DNA of 64,000 nt from Cafeteria roenbergensis (GCA_008330645.1 VLTN01000022.1:124001-188000), one strand, 5' to 3'; numbered from the stretch's first letter, positions 11,768-22,409 are shown. Program-made: numbers and translations. Notes: generated from the letters alone by a model not told the origin.

Positions 11768-11824
11768 CTGCGTCCACCGTTCGCCAAACTGGTTCGAGGA
11801 GGATGCCCTCCGCCGGCCCGCGCC

Positions 11825-12340
11825 TTAGCGGCCCCGCAAGCCGCCAGATGTGCTGCAAGCCTGCCGCCCACTCGGCAGAGCTCTGCCACGCGGCCCGTTG
11901 CTTGGCCAGCGCTTCTCTCGAAAGCCAGTCCGCGGCCTTGTTGTCCGCCCCCGGGATGAACCTGCTGTGCACAAAAATGCGTTGACCTCGGCTCTGCCAA
12001 TTTGGCGCGCTAAGAGCCAACCGGCGATAAGCAGGCTGCGCGCGTCCGCGTCGGCCGCGGAGTCCAGGGCCGCCGCCCAGTTCGACAGCCAGGAGCGGAC
12101 GCTCCGGTTGGTCGCCGACCGCGCGATCGTGGTCAGCCCCGGCGCCCGCCGAAGCCAGACCAACCACGCCCCCAGTCCGAACTGCTTTTCGGCCGCAGTG
12201 GGTCCTTCCCGCACCTCTTCCTGCGCCGCAAACGCGCCCCAAGAGGCCGGGAGGCCCGGGACCGCGCTTCGGAACGCCGTCCATGTGTCCGAGTCCACGT
12301 CGGGACCCGCCGCAGCACCCACTCGGGCTGCCGCTGCCAT
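11825..12340 (-). pseudogene. RNase H-like remnant of the retroelement
   Basis: Between the recombinase frame and the right-hand 313-bp repeat, the minus strand carries a short RNase H C-terminal signature (SRFIPGADNKAADWLSREA, near 11910-11975), resembling the region after the reverse transcriptase in DIRS and LTR elements. The surrounding frames are short. It is best read as a remnant of the polyprotein. Confidence 0.55.
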
Positions 12341-12346
12341 GCGCCT

Positions 12347-12659
12347 AAAAGCTTAAGCGCGCGTCACACAAACGCGGCGGGAATGCGGAGTCGCTGATTC
12401 CCTGTGGGATAACTGATCAGGGCAGGCGAGTGCCGTGCCGCTGAGTTTCCCGTTACGGACGGGAGAGTTCCTGCGTCCGGTGTGCTGATTGCGCGCGCGC
12501 CCGTTGGGCAGAGCTTTCCCCCGCTCTGCAGCGAGAAGGACACCCTCCTCCGGTTCGCCTCTTCGCCGCCTGGTCTTGTCGCGGGATATGGAATCCCTTT
12601 GACTGGATGTGTTGTCATTCGTTCAGCTCAGTGTTCAGCCTCTTCAGGCTTGTTGTCTG
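12347..12659 (-). repeat. 313-bp split direct repeat of the retroelement, outer copy
   Basis: Identical by eye to 9993-10305. It forms the 5' end of the element on its own strand and the right edge on the plus strand. It ends in TCTG before unrelated flank. Confidence 0.9.
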
Positions 12660-13023
12660 CACGTCGAGGTCCCTGCACCAACCTGCCTTTCTTCCAAACA
12701 ACTGCGCGGGCACTCGAGGTCCCGGCCCGACAGAACATCCGGCGCGTCTGCCAACCCCGTCGGCCCCGGCACGAAGTCCGCTCAGCACAGCGTCGTTCGT
12801 TGACATGGCGGCCCCTGGCCAACGCAGGCCAGCTGCACTCGAAGCTTCGCGGCGGTCGCGAGCGCGTCTCGATGCAACGAGCAGCGCCTCCCGCTGCCTC
12901 TCCTCCCGGGCGACGAAGTCTTCGCCATCTTACAGAGCGTCTGAGAGTCAGTTGGTCAGGCGTAAACTGCGCGCTTTGCGTGCCCTCGGAGCCGTGCTTC
13001 TCGCCAAGGAGAACCGTGCCGGA
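12660..13023. other. Spacer between retroelement and next gene
   Basis: About 360 bp. It probably holds the promoter of the plus-strand gene at 13024. Short frames are open by chance; no motif, RNA gene or repeat was recognised. Confidence 0.5.
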
Positions 13024-16000
13024 ATGATTGAGCGCGGGAATTACCGAACAGATCACAGTTTGGCCCAGGAGGGGCCCCGCTGCCCAGCTCTCTGCGGCGA
13101 CCACGTGAGTGCCTGCGAGTGGCAAAAGACTGCCAATGGCCCCACGCGCCCCACGACCGAGTGCTCGGTTGCGGCCGAGGCTGCGAGGGCAAGTGGGGCA
13201 GCTCGAGCGACCCTCAGCCCGCGCGTGCCAGTGTACTGTTTTGCCTGTTCTGGACCGATGCTTCACAGGTTGAGGCAAGCCTCGCAGAGGAGCGAGCAGC
13301 TGGATTTCTGGCCCAAGCAGGTACGAGCCTTGCAGCACTGGCGGCGGTCTCTGTGGCCATCAGCGCCGTGCGAGGCCCGCTCGCAGCGGCTGCCGGGCTG
13401 CTGGCCTGGCTTTCGCGTCGGGGAGAGCACACCACCGGGCAACCAGACGGGAACGTGTCTGCAGGCGCTTCGCAGTGCCGCACGGACGCTGGTGCTGCCC
13501 AGACGATGGCGCGCACAGCTCTTTGGGAGGCACGCGGTTCTGCGTCGCAAGCAAAGGACTCTGGTTTTGCGGCCGCGACTGGCGCTAGCCCCGGCACATT
13601 CGCCGGCAAAGAGTTGCAGGAAGGCGAGATGCTGCTGTTCGGGGGCACGGCCGGCGAGCACCGGCAGCTGGAGAGTCGACGCAAGGCTCCGCGGCGAGTG
13701 CCGATGGACGCACATTGTTGTCAACGCGACGCGCTTGCGGGCCTTCTGCATTGTCTTCACGCAAACAGTGCGCTACGAGCCTGGATGCGGGTCGCTTTCG
13801 AGGACTTGGGGCAGCCACAAGCGCAACACGACACAGGCATTCCCGAGAAGGCCGCTGCATGCTTGAGCAACCGCCGAGGCGCGCTGAGCGAGAGCAAGTC
13901 CAGCGGTTGCAGCTCGGCGTGCTCGGCGCCCGCCGGTTCGTGCGAGCCGACGCCAACATGCGGGCAGCGAGGTGACGAGATGCCCGTCGGCAATGTCGAC
14001 GGGGCCCAGGTTGGAGGAGGCTCCCCTTGCCCAGGGAAGTGCGGCAACGCTGCGGCGCCCACTCCGCAAGCCGGCTCCGCAGGAGCTCGCCTTGCGGCGC
14101 TCTTTGCTCAGGCTGCTGAAGCGTCGGCAACACAAGGCCGGCCTGGCTTGGGCTGTGCTCCAGCCGGAGGGCAGTCCCGGAGCCTCTCCGCCCCTCACTC
14201 CGCGGCGGCGAGCCGGCGGGGCGCTCCGGTGTCCGCAGAGCCAACGGCGCGACTCGGTTGGCCAATCGCTGGTCACGAGGCCCCCGGCTCTCGGCCTGGC
14301 CAGGGCCGCACCGCTGCCGTATCCCATTCCCAAAATGCTTGCATACTCTGTCGAGAGATGGATAAGACGGCGCGTTGCTGTATGCAACCGGCCGAGGGGC
14401 TGCGCGGCCGCAGGCCCTCGGCGACTTCGACCCCCGATCAACCTGCTTCTGCAGCAGCAGCGCCTTCAGGAGCGCTGGTAAGCCATCGCAGCTGCCAAGC
14501 AGGCACGGCGTCGACGTTTGCGTCCGGAGCCTGGCCCAGCGTTCCCGTCCCGGGCAACGAGGCAGAGTGGAACCTGTGGCCTGCCGCGATGCGATGGCAC
14601 GCGTTGCCGCAAGACCCGCCGGCACCATGGTGCAATCGCGCGGTGCCGGGGGCCCGCGTGGCAGCGAGCGGCCCGAGTGCGGAGCGCCTTGGCGAGCGAT
14701 CCCTGCGCCCTGGCACGGGCGCAAGCGGTCGCCAGGCGAGCCAAAGGCACTCGCCGCCGAAGTTCCGCTTGGCTCCGGCAGAGGCCTCACGCGCGTCTGC
14801 GTCCTGCTCAGGCGGCTGTTGTAGCGCCAAGGAAGGTGAGCAAGCAAGCCCGGCAGCGGCAGTTGAAAGCTCGCGACAACGGCGGCCTGCGGCTGGGCCT
14901 GGCACGCCACCGGATGCCATACTGCGACTTGAAGGCGGCGTTGCGCAACGCCCGGCGGAATTGCTGTTACCACGGGCTGCGCTGGCGTGCCCACCAATGC
15001 GGCTCGGCGGACACAGCGACCAGGGTCACGCCAGCCCGCTCCTGGAGCCGTCCATTGGCCGTTCGCCCGGCCACAGGGCCCAGCACCCTGGTGCCGGGCA
15101 CAGCTTTTCTGAATCCTCGCTTGCGTCATTGTCTCGCCTCCCGGCGCTGGCCACGACTCGACTGGACGCCGGCCTTGTAAGGGCTCTCAGAGCAGCCTCG
15201 GCGCATACTGGCGAAACAGGGCCCTTCAGGCTCGGCCAACGCAACATGCTCCAGGGCACGCCGCCTTTCAAGTTCCATGCTTGCTGCACGGAAGCATCGC
15301 CCGTCTCAGCAGCTGCCGCAGTGCATGCAACTGCCGGCCGACCGCACGCAGCTTGGCAGAGCGGAAACGATGGACACCCACTCGGCGCGCGTGCCACCGT
15401 GGAGCCGCCAGCGGCAGCTTCGGCGAGCCAGCATCCGCTGCCCTTGCCGGGGCCGCGGGGAAGCGAGCCCCGCACAACCGATGCATCTGGAGCTCGGGCG
15501 CTGGCGCCCCACACCATAGGGCGTTTGCGCCACGTCGCTGGTTTCGGTGAACCGCGTCCCGAGCTGGCAAGCGTGCACCCCACAGCGGCAGCTGGGATCG
15601 CGCCACCGCTTGGGAGCCCAGTCCAACCGCCGGCTGGACCTGGTGTGCAACCGCCTCGCCGTCTGCACCATTCGGCACAAGTGTGGGGCGGGGGCGGCGC
15701 GCTCGCGGCTGTCAGGCTGCCGCACGCTGGAAGTCAGCCTTGGAGCCTCGCTCTCAATAAGGACCTGACCCAGCTGGAGGAACATACAGTCAATCGCTTC
15801 GCCGGGTCGCCTGTCGTTGCTCCGCGGCGGAAGTGGCGGTGCCAGCCCGAGAGTGGTGACGATGGCGGCGACGCCCACGGAACCGCCGCTGCCGGAGGGT
15901 CTGTGGCCAGTTCTGAGGACTCTGACATCAGCGTCAAGTGCACCAATGTGGTCGGAGGCGCAGACTCGGAAAAATCCGCCAGCACCATCGGCCCCCAAAA

Positions 16001-16856
16001 CGGCGAAGACTCTTGGCGGCTCAGCTTGAGCGCCGCCCTTGGCGCTCTTCGTGACGCCGGCGGCCCTTTGGCCGAATCATGCTCTTCTGAGCTGACCGCG
16101 GTTTCGCGACTGACTCGGACTAGCGACTCCCCAAAGTTCTCCTTGCGGCCCACGCACGCTGGCGACCAAGGCAGCGAGGATCGCTCTTCAAGCCTTCGCC
16201 GCGAAGCGCGTGGCGCAACGGACAGCACGGTTCTTCGCGGCCGCGCCGGGGGCCCCACCTTCGTCTGGACGGCGGTGGGTCGCCACTTCAGTGGAAGCTG
16301 TGCTGAGCCGCAGTCCCCCGTGGCTTCGGCTCACTCTGCGGAGGCGGCAAGCGCGTTGCTTCCGCCTTGCCCAGAGCGGGCACGCCTTGCAGCCGCGGTT
16401 GCCCGGGAAGATCTCGAGCTGTCCCCAGGCGTCGTTCGGCGCGCTGCGCCAGCCGCTGGTCAGCAGCAGGCGGCTGCACTGTCGCCCTGGCGTTCAAGCA
16501 CAGACCATGTGCGGTCGCGAAGCCATAGGAGGTCCAGAAGCCACGTCCGCAGAGCATCCTGGCCGCGCGCGGGTGGCTTGCGGCAATTGCCACCACGGAG
16601 CCCCGTGCACTCTGGCCATGCAGCCCTGCCGGCGGCACACTCGGGAATGACGATTCATCGGGTCCTGGACGCACAGGGAGGACCGGCGGCCGCTCCCGGT
16701 CGCACCTTAGTTGCCCGCGCCGCGGTTGAGCTGAGTGGGCAATCTGCCCCCGCGCGCAGTCACACAATGGCGCTCCGTGCGCTGGACCAGCACCCGCCCG
16801 GGCCCGGGTGGTCGAGCAACATTGTCCTCTCTGGCCAACGGTTTCGGCTGTTTTGA
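13024..16856 (+). CDS. Hypothetical Ser/Ala/Cys-rich protein
   Basis: No family is recognised. The main frame is open without an ATG from about 13119 to TGA at 16856. A better start is ATG at 13024: exon 1 13024-13104 (27 codons, MIERGNYRTDHSLAQEG...), donor GTGAGT at 13105, acceptor TTCACAG at 13262-13268, exon 2 from 13269 (VEASLAEERAAGFLAQAG), both in phase 0; about 1,222 residues. Early exon 2 has a hydrophobic Ala-rich stretch (SLAALAAVSVAISAVRG, then AAAAGLLAWLSRRG) that could be one or two membrane helices or an amphipathic hairpin. Most of the rest is low-complexity Ala/Gly/Ser/Pro, with cysteines more frequent than in neighbouring genes (SCEPTPTC, CILCREMDKTARCC) and an Arg/Ser patch near the end (HVRSRSHRRSRSHVRRASW). 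GC at third positions is less extreme than nearby. Reality of the gene is likely; the exon model is less certain. Confidence 0.5.
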
Positions 16857-17367
16857 GTCATCCGCCACCGCCCAAGGAGGCGATGGCAGACCCGACTTGG
16901 AGCGGCGACGTTGAGCCCCCCTCCATCCCATCGGGGGATGGGCGGCCGGGGGGCACGATTGGCATTTCAAAACTGCATGACATTTCGAAGCGTTCGGGGC
17001 CTTCGTGTTTCAGACTTGCGTCAGCATCAGCTGCCATGCTGCCCGCTCTGCATTGGAACTCCTGCAGCTGGGGCCCTGTTCCTTGAGTGATTTTCAGACT
17101 TCATGGACGCATAGAGAGTGCCACTTGCATTTCCCCGCATGGGTTTGGGGGAACGCAGACTGCGATGCGAGTGTGGGAGTTGGCTGCTGCGTGAGCGATG
17201 GAGCAGAGTTGCCAGTTTTATGAGTCAATCGGCCTTCATTGGGATGCGACAAAGTGCCCCAGCTTGGGCCACACTGCTGGCAGGGACTAGCGCCAGCAGG
17301 TCTGCGGTCCGATTGGCACCAACCACTTGCTGCGTCGCGGAGCGCGCAACTCACGAAAACTCAAGCC
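16857..17367. other. Spacer between convergent genes
   Basis: About 510 bp, less GC-rich than the flanking coding DNA. It should contain the 3' ends of both neighbours. No AATAAA, RNA gene or repeat was recognised. Confidence 0.5.
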
Positions 17368-20300
17368 TCACTGCTTCCGCATGGCCGCTGCGATGAGCGG
17401 ACGAAGCACCGGCCCAGCACGAGCTCGGACCATGCCGTCCACCCTGGCCACACCGACGGCGACTGCGCATTCCACAAACATCCCGAGGCCGCTCGCAGGC
17501 CGGTCCAGGAGCAGTGCGGCAACGCCAGACAGTGCAGGCCGCAGCGTCGCTGCTACCAGCTCTCGAGCAGTGGCAGCCAGCCCTTGGGACGCCAGTTGCG
17601 TCAGGGCCCTCTCCGTGAGTGCATCCGACTGCGAAGCAATCGCTGATGCGACCGCCTCCTGAGCGAGGCGGTCCAAGGCGGAGTCCAGGACTGACGGCGT
17701 CAGCGAATCGAGGAGCGCTGCAACCGCAGGGTACCGGGCCATGAGGGCTGCGTCCAGCAGCTCGCGAGTCCGGGCACTCGAGCTCCAGTCGTCGTCTGCG
17801 TCAGACGCAGAGGCTGGCAGCAGCGTGCCGCGTGCACCCCGCGTGGCGCGAGAGCCCCCAGCTCCCGTGGCTGTGGTCCAGTGCGAGAGGAGCGTCGTCG
17901 CCGAGCGCTTTGGGGCACGAGCGGACGACTCCGACGCCCCCAAGCCCGGCCCAGCCGCACCAACGGATTCCGCGAGCATGGGCGCCACGCGTGCGTCGCG
18001 CTTCCCCATAGCCCGCACTTCCTCGATTCGCACGATGAGCCCACTGCGAGCTGCCGCCGCAGTTGGCTCGGCGTCCAGGAGCGATTGCCACCCAAAGCTC
18101 CGCAGCTGCCTGTCAGGCCCCACTGCCGCGGTACCCGCCGCCCCGCTGCTCCCACGGCATTCGTGACGGGCGTGCTGAGCTTGCGCTGCAGCAGCCTCCT
18201 TGGGTGACAACGTCAGTGCCGCGATGCCAAAGCACTCCGCCGAGGCGATGGCCCGGCCCGGGGTCAGCCATGCGGCGCCGGTGCGCGACCCGGCCGCCTG
18301 AAGTTGCACCCGCGCGACGTGCATGCATTGCGCCGCAGCCTCGCCGGCCCGACGCAAGTCGCGCCTGTGGCGCCCGGCAGCAAGCCGGCACGAGCACACT
18401 ACGCGCACAAGCTCGTGGGCCAAACACGACGCCTGCACCAGCCGGCCCTGCTCTTGGCTCTCCAGCAAGAAGGTAGCGACGTCAAGCGGAAGCCGGCACC
18501 GAGACGCAACAGGCCCCACGGCCCGTGGCGCAGAGGCTTGTTGACCATCCGGCCGGCTGGCGCCGTCGCCCCAGAATGACACAGCTGCCGTCGCACCAAG
18601 CACGCGCCCGGCCGCCCGGAGCCTGCGCAGGGCCACCATTTGAGTCGATGCCTGTTCAATGCCCAGCGCCTCCGCCACTGGGTCTAGCGCCCCGTCGCAG
18701 GCGGCCTCCACCACGTCCATGCACAGCGCTTGCATGAACGCAGCACACCCCGCGTCATTGAGCAGCCACAGCAGCAGCGCAAAGAAAATCTCGGCCCCGC
18801 GAAACGTCTTTCGAATAGTGCCGAGCACGCGGTCCAGCTCGCTCTCTGCCCGCACCGGTGCGGACCGCAGCAGCGGCGAAGCGCCCAGCACAGACCCGCT
18901 CCCCGTCGAAAGCATGGCTACGGGCCGGGTTGAGTCCGGGACCGCAGCTGGGACCCCCCGTGCTTGTGCAGCACCAAATGTGCTGGCCGGCGTCCCCGCC
19001 AAACTCGTCGTCGTCGCAAGCGCGCCCCCCAAGCCAGGCAGAGTCGATTCCAAGAGTCCGCGCTTGGGCCCACCGTGCAGAGTGCTGCCTCGCTGCCCCC
19101 CTGCGGAAGAGGCAGCGACAGCCGCGTCGGTGCCTTGCGCAGCAACGGCGCGGAGGGGCTCCGACGAGCGGCGCGGCGCGGCTGGAGCCCCGCCGCCCCA
19201 GGCGCCCTGCGGCTTAGGCGGCGGAAGCGCTGGTGCAAGCACCGGCTGCAAGGGTGCTCTGGTCTGCCGGCGGCGAGGCGGCTGCGCCGCAACTGCAGGG
19301 GCGGCAGCCGTCGATGCAGGAGCTACGGACGCCGCGGCCGCCGAAACGGCCTTCATCCCGCGTCGGCCCTTGCGCCGCTCAGGAGTCTCCAGGCCAGCCG
19401 CCCGCTGCGAGCCCCTCGTACCACGAGTCGGCGCCCCCCGCGAACCAGACGGCCCACGCTCGCCAGCCCGCTGCCGGTCTGACGCGTCCCGCGCCTGCGC
19501 TCTGCGCTCGCCGCCCCCCTGCCCCACGAGGCGAGCTTCGAGCAGTTCGACCTTTCCGGCGTGCTCGGCGAGCGAGGGGTCGCCACCCTGGTGTTGCGCG
19601 CTCTGCGGCAGCACGCCCGACCGCACCCACGCCTCGAGCAGCCGCAGCGCGAACCATTGCCTGCCAAGCTGGCTCACCCGCCTCCGCAGCTCGGACGCTT
19701 CGTCCGTGAGCGCCCGGACGAAGGCCGCTTCCGCAGATCCGTCGCACGAGTTCCGAGCCACAACAAACTCCGCTGACAGCGATTCCACCCTTGCAAGCAG
19801 CGACGCGCGGTGCTTGCGCGCCTGCTGCACCGGCATCCCGGCCTCCCTTGCCCGCTCAGCAGAGTCGTCTTCAAACCGCGACGGGTTGATGGCCGCCTTG
19901 CTGTATGCGTTGGCGCTGGCCGCCAGGTACGAGAGCTCTCGGGACTCGTCTTCGTCGATGTCAGGCCGAGACGCTCGGCAGGCCGCTGGAGGAAGCGAGG
20001 TCGCCGACCCGCCAGCCGCTCCGCCGTCCGTTGCAGCTGCTTCGGCGGCTTGGCCAGGCTCACTCGCTGCGCTGGCAGCGTGCGCCCCTGATGGGGCCGC
20101 CGGGCCCGAGCCAGCCACACCTGCCTGCAGCTGTGAGGGGCGTTGAAGCGCCTCGAGCCGGGCGCGAAGGGCTGCCCATGAGCCGGCCAGGGAACCGCCC
20201 CCACCGCCACCGCCGCCCCCGCCGCCCCCGCCGCCGCCGCCGCCCGAGGCAGCAGCAAGCGCTTGCACCGGCAGCAGCTCATGCCCAGGAGTCGCCGCCA

Positions 20301-22047
20301 CCGCGGCTGCTGCCGCTGCGAGGTGCTGGTGGCCTGTGCTGCCAGCCTCGTGGACCCCTTCACGGTGCTGGCCCCCGGTCCAGTGTCCTGTCGTTGCGCC
20401 ACGCTGCCCGCGTGACTCCGGCGAGCCGCTCGTCGACCAGGCCTGCGAGTGGGCGCTCAGCGCCGCACGCTCAAAGATCCCCACCACAGGGTGCGATGCC
20501 AGGGGGGCGGTGAGCGCGGCGGGCAAGTCCGCGAGCAGCGGGGCCAGTCTGGACATGGCGCGGTGAGCGGTGACGCAGCACTCCCACCCGACGCTGAAGG
20601 GTGACCGCGCCATGGCCAGCGCGCGCTCTGCCACGTCAGGCGAGGACGCTAGCAACCCCGCCCTTGCGAATGCGCCGGCGTCGGTCGACGGGCTGGTGCT
20701 GGTGCTGGTGCTGGTGCTGGTGCGGCTGGTGCCGATGCCGGTGCCGTCGCGGGGCGCCGCGCCCGCCGGGCAGCCTTCACCAGCGCGGCCGTCTTGGCTC
20801 GCGGCTGTGAGCTGCGGGTGCAGCCGCAGCATGCCGCCGAAGAGGCGGATTGCGTCGAAGACGGCGGAGATCGGCGACACTGCTTCCCAGCCGCTTGGCC
20901 CCATCGACTGCAGCGGCCACTCGCTGTCGCGCCCCAGGGGGCGCACCAGCACAACGGCGCCGGCCTTGTCCACCCGCGCAGCAACGCCGCGCATCGCGGC
21001 CTGGGCCAACAAGTCGCCGAGAAGGCGAAGGCCCCTGGCGCGCTGCCTTGAGCCCAGCGACGAGCCAGGTTGGCCGGCCGGCCGGGCTGCCGCTGGCATG
21101 CTCTGAGCACGGGCCAGCGGGAGTGGCGCGTCGGCCCGGGCCGGAGCGGCCGGAGCGGCCAGAGCGGCCGGAGCGGCCGGAGCGGCCGGAGCGGCCGGAG
21201 CGGCCGGAGCGGCGCGGGGATTGGCGTCGGCAGCGTCGCCGCGTGCCGCCGCGGCGGGGCAGCCGCTGGCCTCACAGAGCGGGTCTGGCGAGAACCCAGG
21301 GGTGAGGGCGCGACGCACGCTCGCGTCCTCGTGCACGGCACCAAGCTCCACCCGAGACACTGCCCGCCTGCTCCGCCTGCGCGGCGAGGAGCTCGAGTGC
21401 GTCGTTGCGCCCGCACCGCTCCGGCCGGCGCTCCCTGCGCGCCGCTGCGCACCACCAGACCCTCCACTCCGCGCCACTGCCGTCGCCGGCCCCGACCCTG
21501 ACGGGGTGTGAGCGCTGGCGCCGTAAAGCCTCGCGACAGACGGGGTCACAGGGCTTGGACACAGCGGGTTGCCCAGATGAAAGTCCGAATCCGAGCCGCT
21601 GGGCGACCGTATGGCGGACACGCCTGCAGTGCCTTCCGTTGCGGACGGCGAGGCAGGAGGGCTTGTGCCAGGGAGTGGCCCGGCCGTCGGAGTTGACGGC
21701 GCCACCGCCATTCCCGTTCTGCTCGCGTCCCCCCGAGGGGAGGAGTGCCCAGACGAGCCCGCGCCCAGGCCAGCGGGAGACCCATCACTCGGATCACCCC
21801 GCTGCCACCCTTGCGCACGCGCAGGCAGCGAGCGTGGCCCGCTACCGCGGGGCGCAGGTGCGTTGCTGTTTGAACTCGGCACTTGGCTGCCAGGCAATGC
21901 AAGCGCGCAGTAGCCGTGCGCGCACGCCACAACGGCCTGCTCCAACACCGAGATGTCCGCGTTGCGGGCAAACGCCCACGAGTCGGAGTCCGAGCGCTCC
22001 ATTGAGGCGCACAAGGCGGCCACCAGCGAGCTCGGCGCGTCAGCCAT
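17368..22047 (-). CDS. Codanin-1-like protein
   Basis: In animals Codanin-1 binds histone chaperone ASF1 and the CDIN1 nuclease-like protein; here the role is inferred from resemblance only. The ATG at 22047 (MADAPSSLVAALC) gives 1,559 residues; the frame continues upstream towards the previous gene but reads as spacer. Segments recalled from human Codanin-1 recur in the same order: ARSPFSVGWECC with following leucine-rich helix (about 482-515), SRFEDDSAERARE (about 720), FRGAEIFFALLLWLLNDAGC (about 1080), LRRLRAAGRVLGATAAVSF (about 1137), LPLDVATFLLESQEQGRLV (about 1183), DSALDRLAQEAVASAIAS (about 1451), and MFVECAVAVGVARVDGMV (about 1516). Low-complexity inserts (poly-Gly, AAP, Thr-Ser) separate them. 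The end corresponds to about residue 1030 of the human protein, so the last part is absent or lies in an unseen exon. The stop sits in CAGTGAGG. Confidence 0.6.
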   Translation of the reverse strand: MADAPSSLVAALCASMERSDSDSWAFARNADISVLEQAVVACAHGYCALALPGSQVPSSNSNAPAPRGSGPRSLPARAQGWQRGDPSDGSPAGLGAGSSGHSSPRGDASRTGMAVAPSTPTAGPLPGTSPPASPSATEGTAGVSAIRSPSGSDSDFHLGNPLCPSPVTPSVARLYGASAHTPSGSGPATAVARSGGSGGAQRRAGSAGRSGAGATTHSSSSPRRRSRRAVSRVELGAVHEDASVRRALTPGFSPDPLCEASGCPAAAARGDAADANPRAAPAAPAAPAAPAAPAALAAPAAPARADAPLPLARAQSMPAAARPAGQPGSSLGSRQRARGLRLLGDLLAQAAMRGVAARVDKAGAVVLVRPLGRDSEWPLQSMGPSGWEAVSPISAVFDAIRLFGGMLRLHPQLTAASQDGRAGEGCPAGAAPRDGTGIGTSRTSTSTSTSTSPSTDAGAFARAGLLASSPDVAERALAMARSPFSVGWECCVTAHRAMSRLAPLLADLPAALTAPLASHPVVGIFERAALSAHSQAWSTSGSPESRGQRGATTGHWTGGQHREGVHEAGSTGHQHLAAAAAAVAATPGHELLPVQALAAASGGGGGGGGGGGGGGGGGSLAGSWAALRARLEALQRPSQLQAGVAGSGPAAPSGAHAASAASEPGQAAEAAATDGGAAGGSATSLPPAACRASRPDIDEDESRELSYLAASANAYSKAAINPSRFEDDSAERAREAGMPVQQARKHRASLLARVESLSAEFVVARNSCDGSAEAAFVRALTDEASELRRRVSQLGRQWFALRLLEAWVRSGVLPQSAQHQGGDPSLAEHAGKVELLEARLVGQGGGERRAQARDASDRQRAGERGPSGSRGAPTRGTRGSQRAAGLETPERRKGRRGMKAVSAAAASVAPASTAAAPAVAAQPPRRRQTRAPLQPVLAPALPPPKPQGAWGGGAPAAPRRSSEPLRAVAAQGTDAAVAASSAGGQRGSTLHGGPKRGLLESTLPGLGGALATTTSLAGTPASTFGAAQARGVPAAVPDSTRPVAMLSTGSGSVLGASPLLRSAPVRAESELDRVLGTIRKTFRGAEIFFALLLWLLNDAGCAAFMQALCMDVVEAACDGALDPVAEALGIEQASTQMVALRRLRAAGRVLGATAAVSFWGDGASRPDGQQASAPRAVGPVASRCRLPLDVATFLLESQEQGRLVQASCLAHELVRVVCSCRLAAGRHRRDLRRAGEAAAQCMHVARVQLQAAGSRTGAAWLTPGRAIASAECFGIAALTLSPKEAAAAQAQHARHECRGSSGAAGTAAVGPDRQLRSFGWQSLLDAEPTAAAARSGLIVRIEEVRAMGKRDARVAPMLAESVGAAGPGLGASESSARAPKRSATTLLSHWTTATGAGGSRATRGARGTLLPASASDADDDWSSSARTRELLDAALMARYPAVAALLDSLTPSVLDSALDRLAQEAVASAIASQSDALTERALTQLASQGLAATARELVAATLRPALSGVAALLLDRPASGLGMFVECAVAVGVARVDGMVRARAGPVLRPLIAAAMRKQ
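20693..20722. repeat. (CTGGTG)n hexanucleotide repeat coding Thr-Ser
   Basis: About five perfect units. On the minus strand it reads as alternating Ser and Thr in the Codanin-1-like protein. Confidence 0.85.
21141..21213. repeat. 9-bp tandem repeat coding Ala-Ala-Pro
   Basis: About eight units of CCGGAGCGG with one variant. On the minus strand it codes an AAP run in a disordered part of the Codanin-1-like protein. Confidence 0.85.
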
Positions 22048-22409
22048 TGCCGTGTCTCGCAATCCCCGCCGCGATGCGAGAGAGGTGGTGCTGCTGCCCA
22101 GCACGGTTCGCGTCCCAACGGGACCCGGCGGTGTTTGCGCCCCGCCGCGCCACAAAACACGCCGTGGCCGGTGTCGCAGGCGCGGGGACGGCGGAGGCTG
22201 TGTGCAAGCGTTGAACATATTAGCCGCCTCGCCAAAGATAGCATGCTTGAGTGCGCGCGACAGCTGTGGCGGCGCGAGTGCGCCCGCACCGCGGCGACCG
22301 TGACCCATGCAGCGGGGAAGGCGACGGGAATCGGGATACAAAGCAAACACGCATCCGCACACAGAGCGGCACCCGCCGCTGCGGCTCCTCACAACCCAAA
22401 CGAGCGCGC
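22048..22409. other. Spacer between two minus-strand genes
   Basis: About 360 bp between the stop of the repeat giant and the proposed start of the Codanin-1-like gene. It should hold a 3' end and a promoter. The minus strand stays open through part of it (MGHGRRGAGALAPPQ...), so a more upstream start for the Codanin-1-like gene is possible. Confidence 0.5.

Larger units (their letters stand above)
9816..12659 (-). mobile_element. Ngaro/DIRS-type tyrosine-recombinase retroelement with split direct repeats; broken
   Basis: Read on the minus strand the element runs: a 313-bp repeat (12347-12659), an internal part with an RNase H-like remnant and a tyrosine recombinase, a 158-bp repeat (10302-10459), the 313-bp repeat again (9993-10305), and the 158-bp repeat again (9816-9973). 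This A1-internal-B1-A2-B2 order is the known Ngaro-family layout. Both repeat pairs look identical, so insertion or homogenisation is recent. The outer ends and the inner junction share TCTG, and no longer target duplication is visible, as expected for recombinase-mediated insertion. At 2.8 kb it is shorter than whole relatives and no reverse transcriptase core was recognised, so it is treated as a broken copy with at least one or two breaks. It lies between genes. Confidence 0.8.

Noticed and set aside
9816-12659. Classification as an LTR retrotransposon or a Crypton
   Set aside because: Repeats are split and nested rather than two terminal copies, and an RNase H-like remnant accompanies the tyrosine recombinase, which fits Ngaro/DIRS types better.
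13585-15129. Minus-strand open frame of 514 codons opposite the orphan gene
   Set aside because: Arg/Pro/Ala-rich composition typical of antisense GC-rich DNA; the plus frame is much longer.
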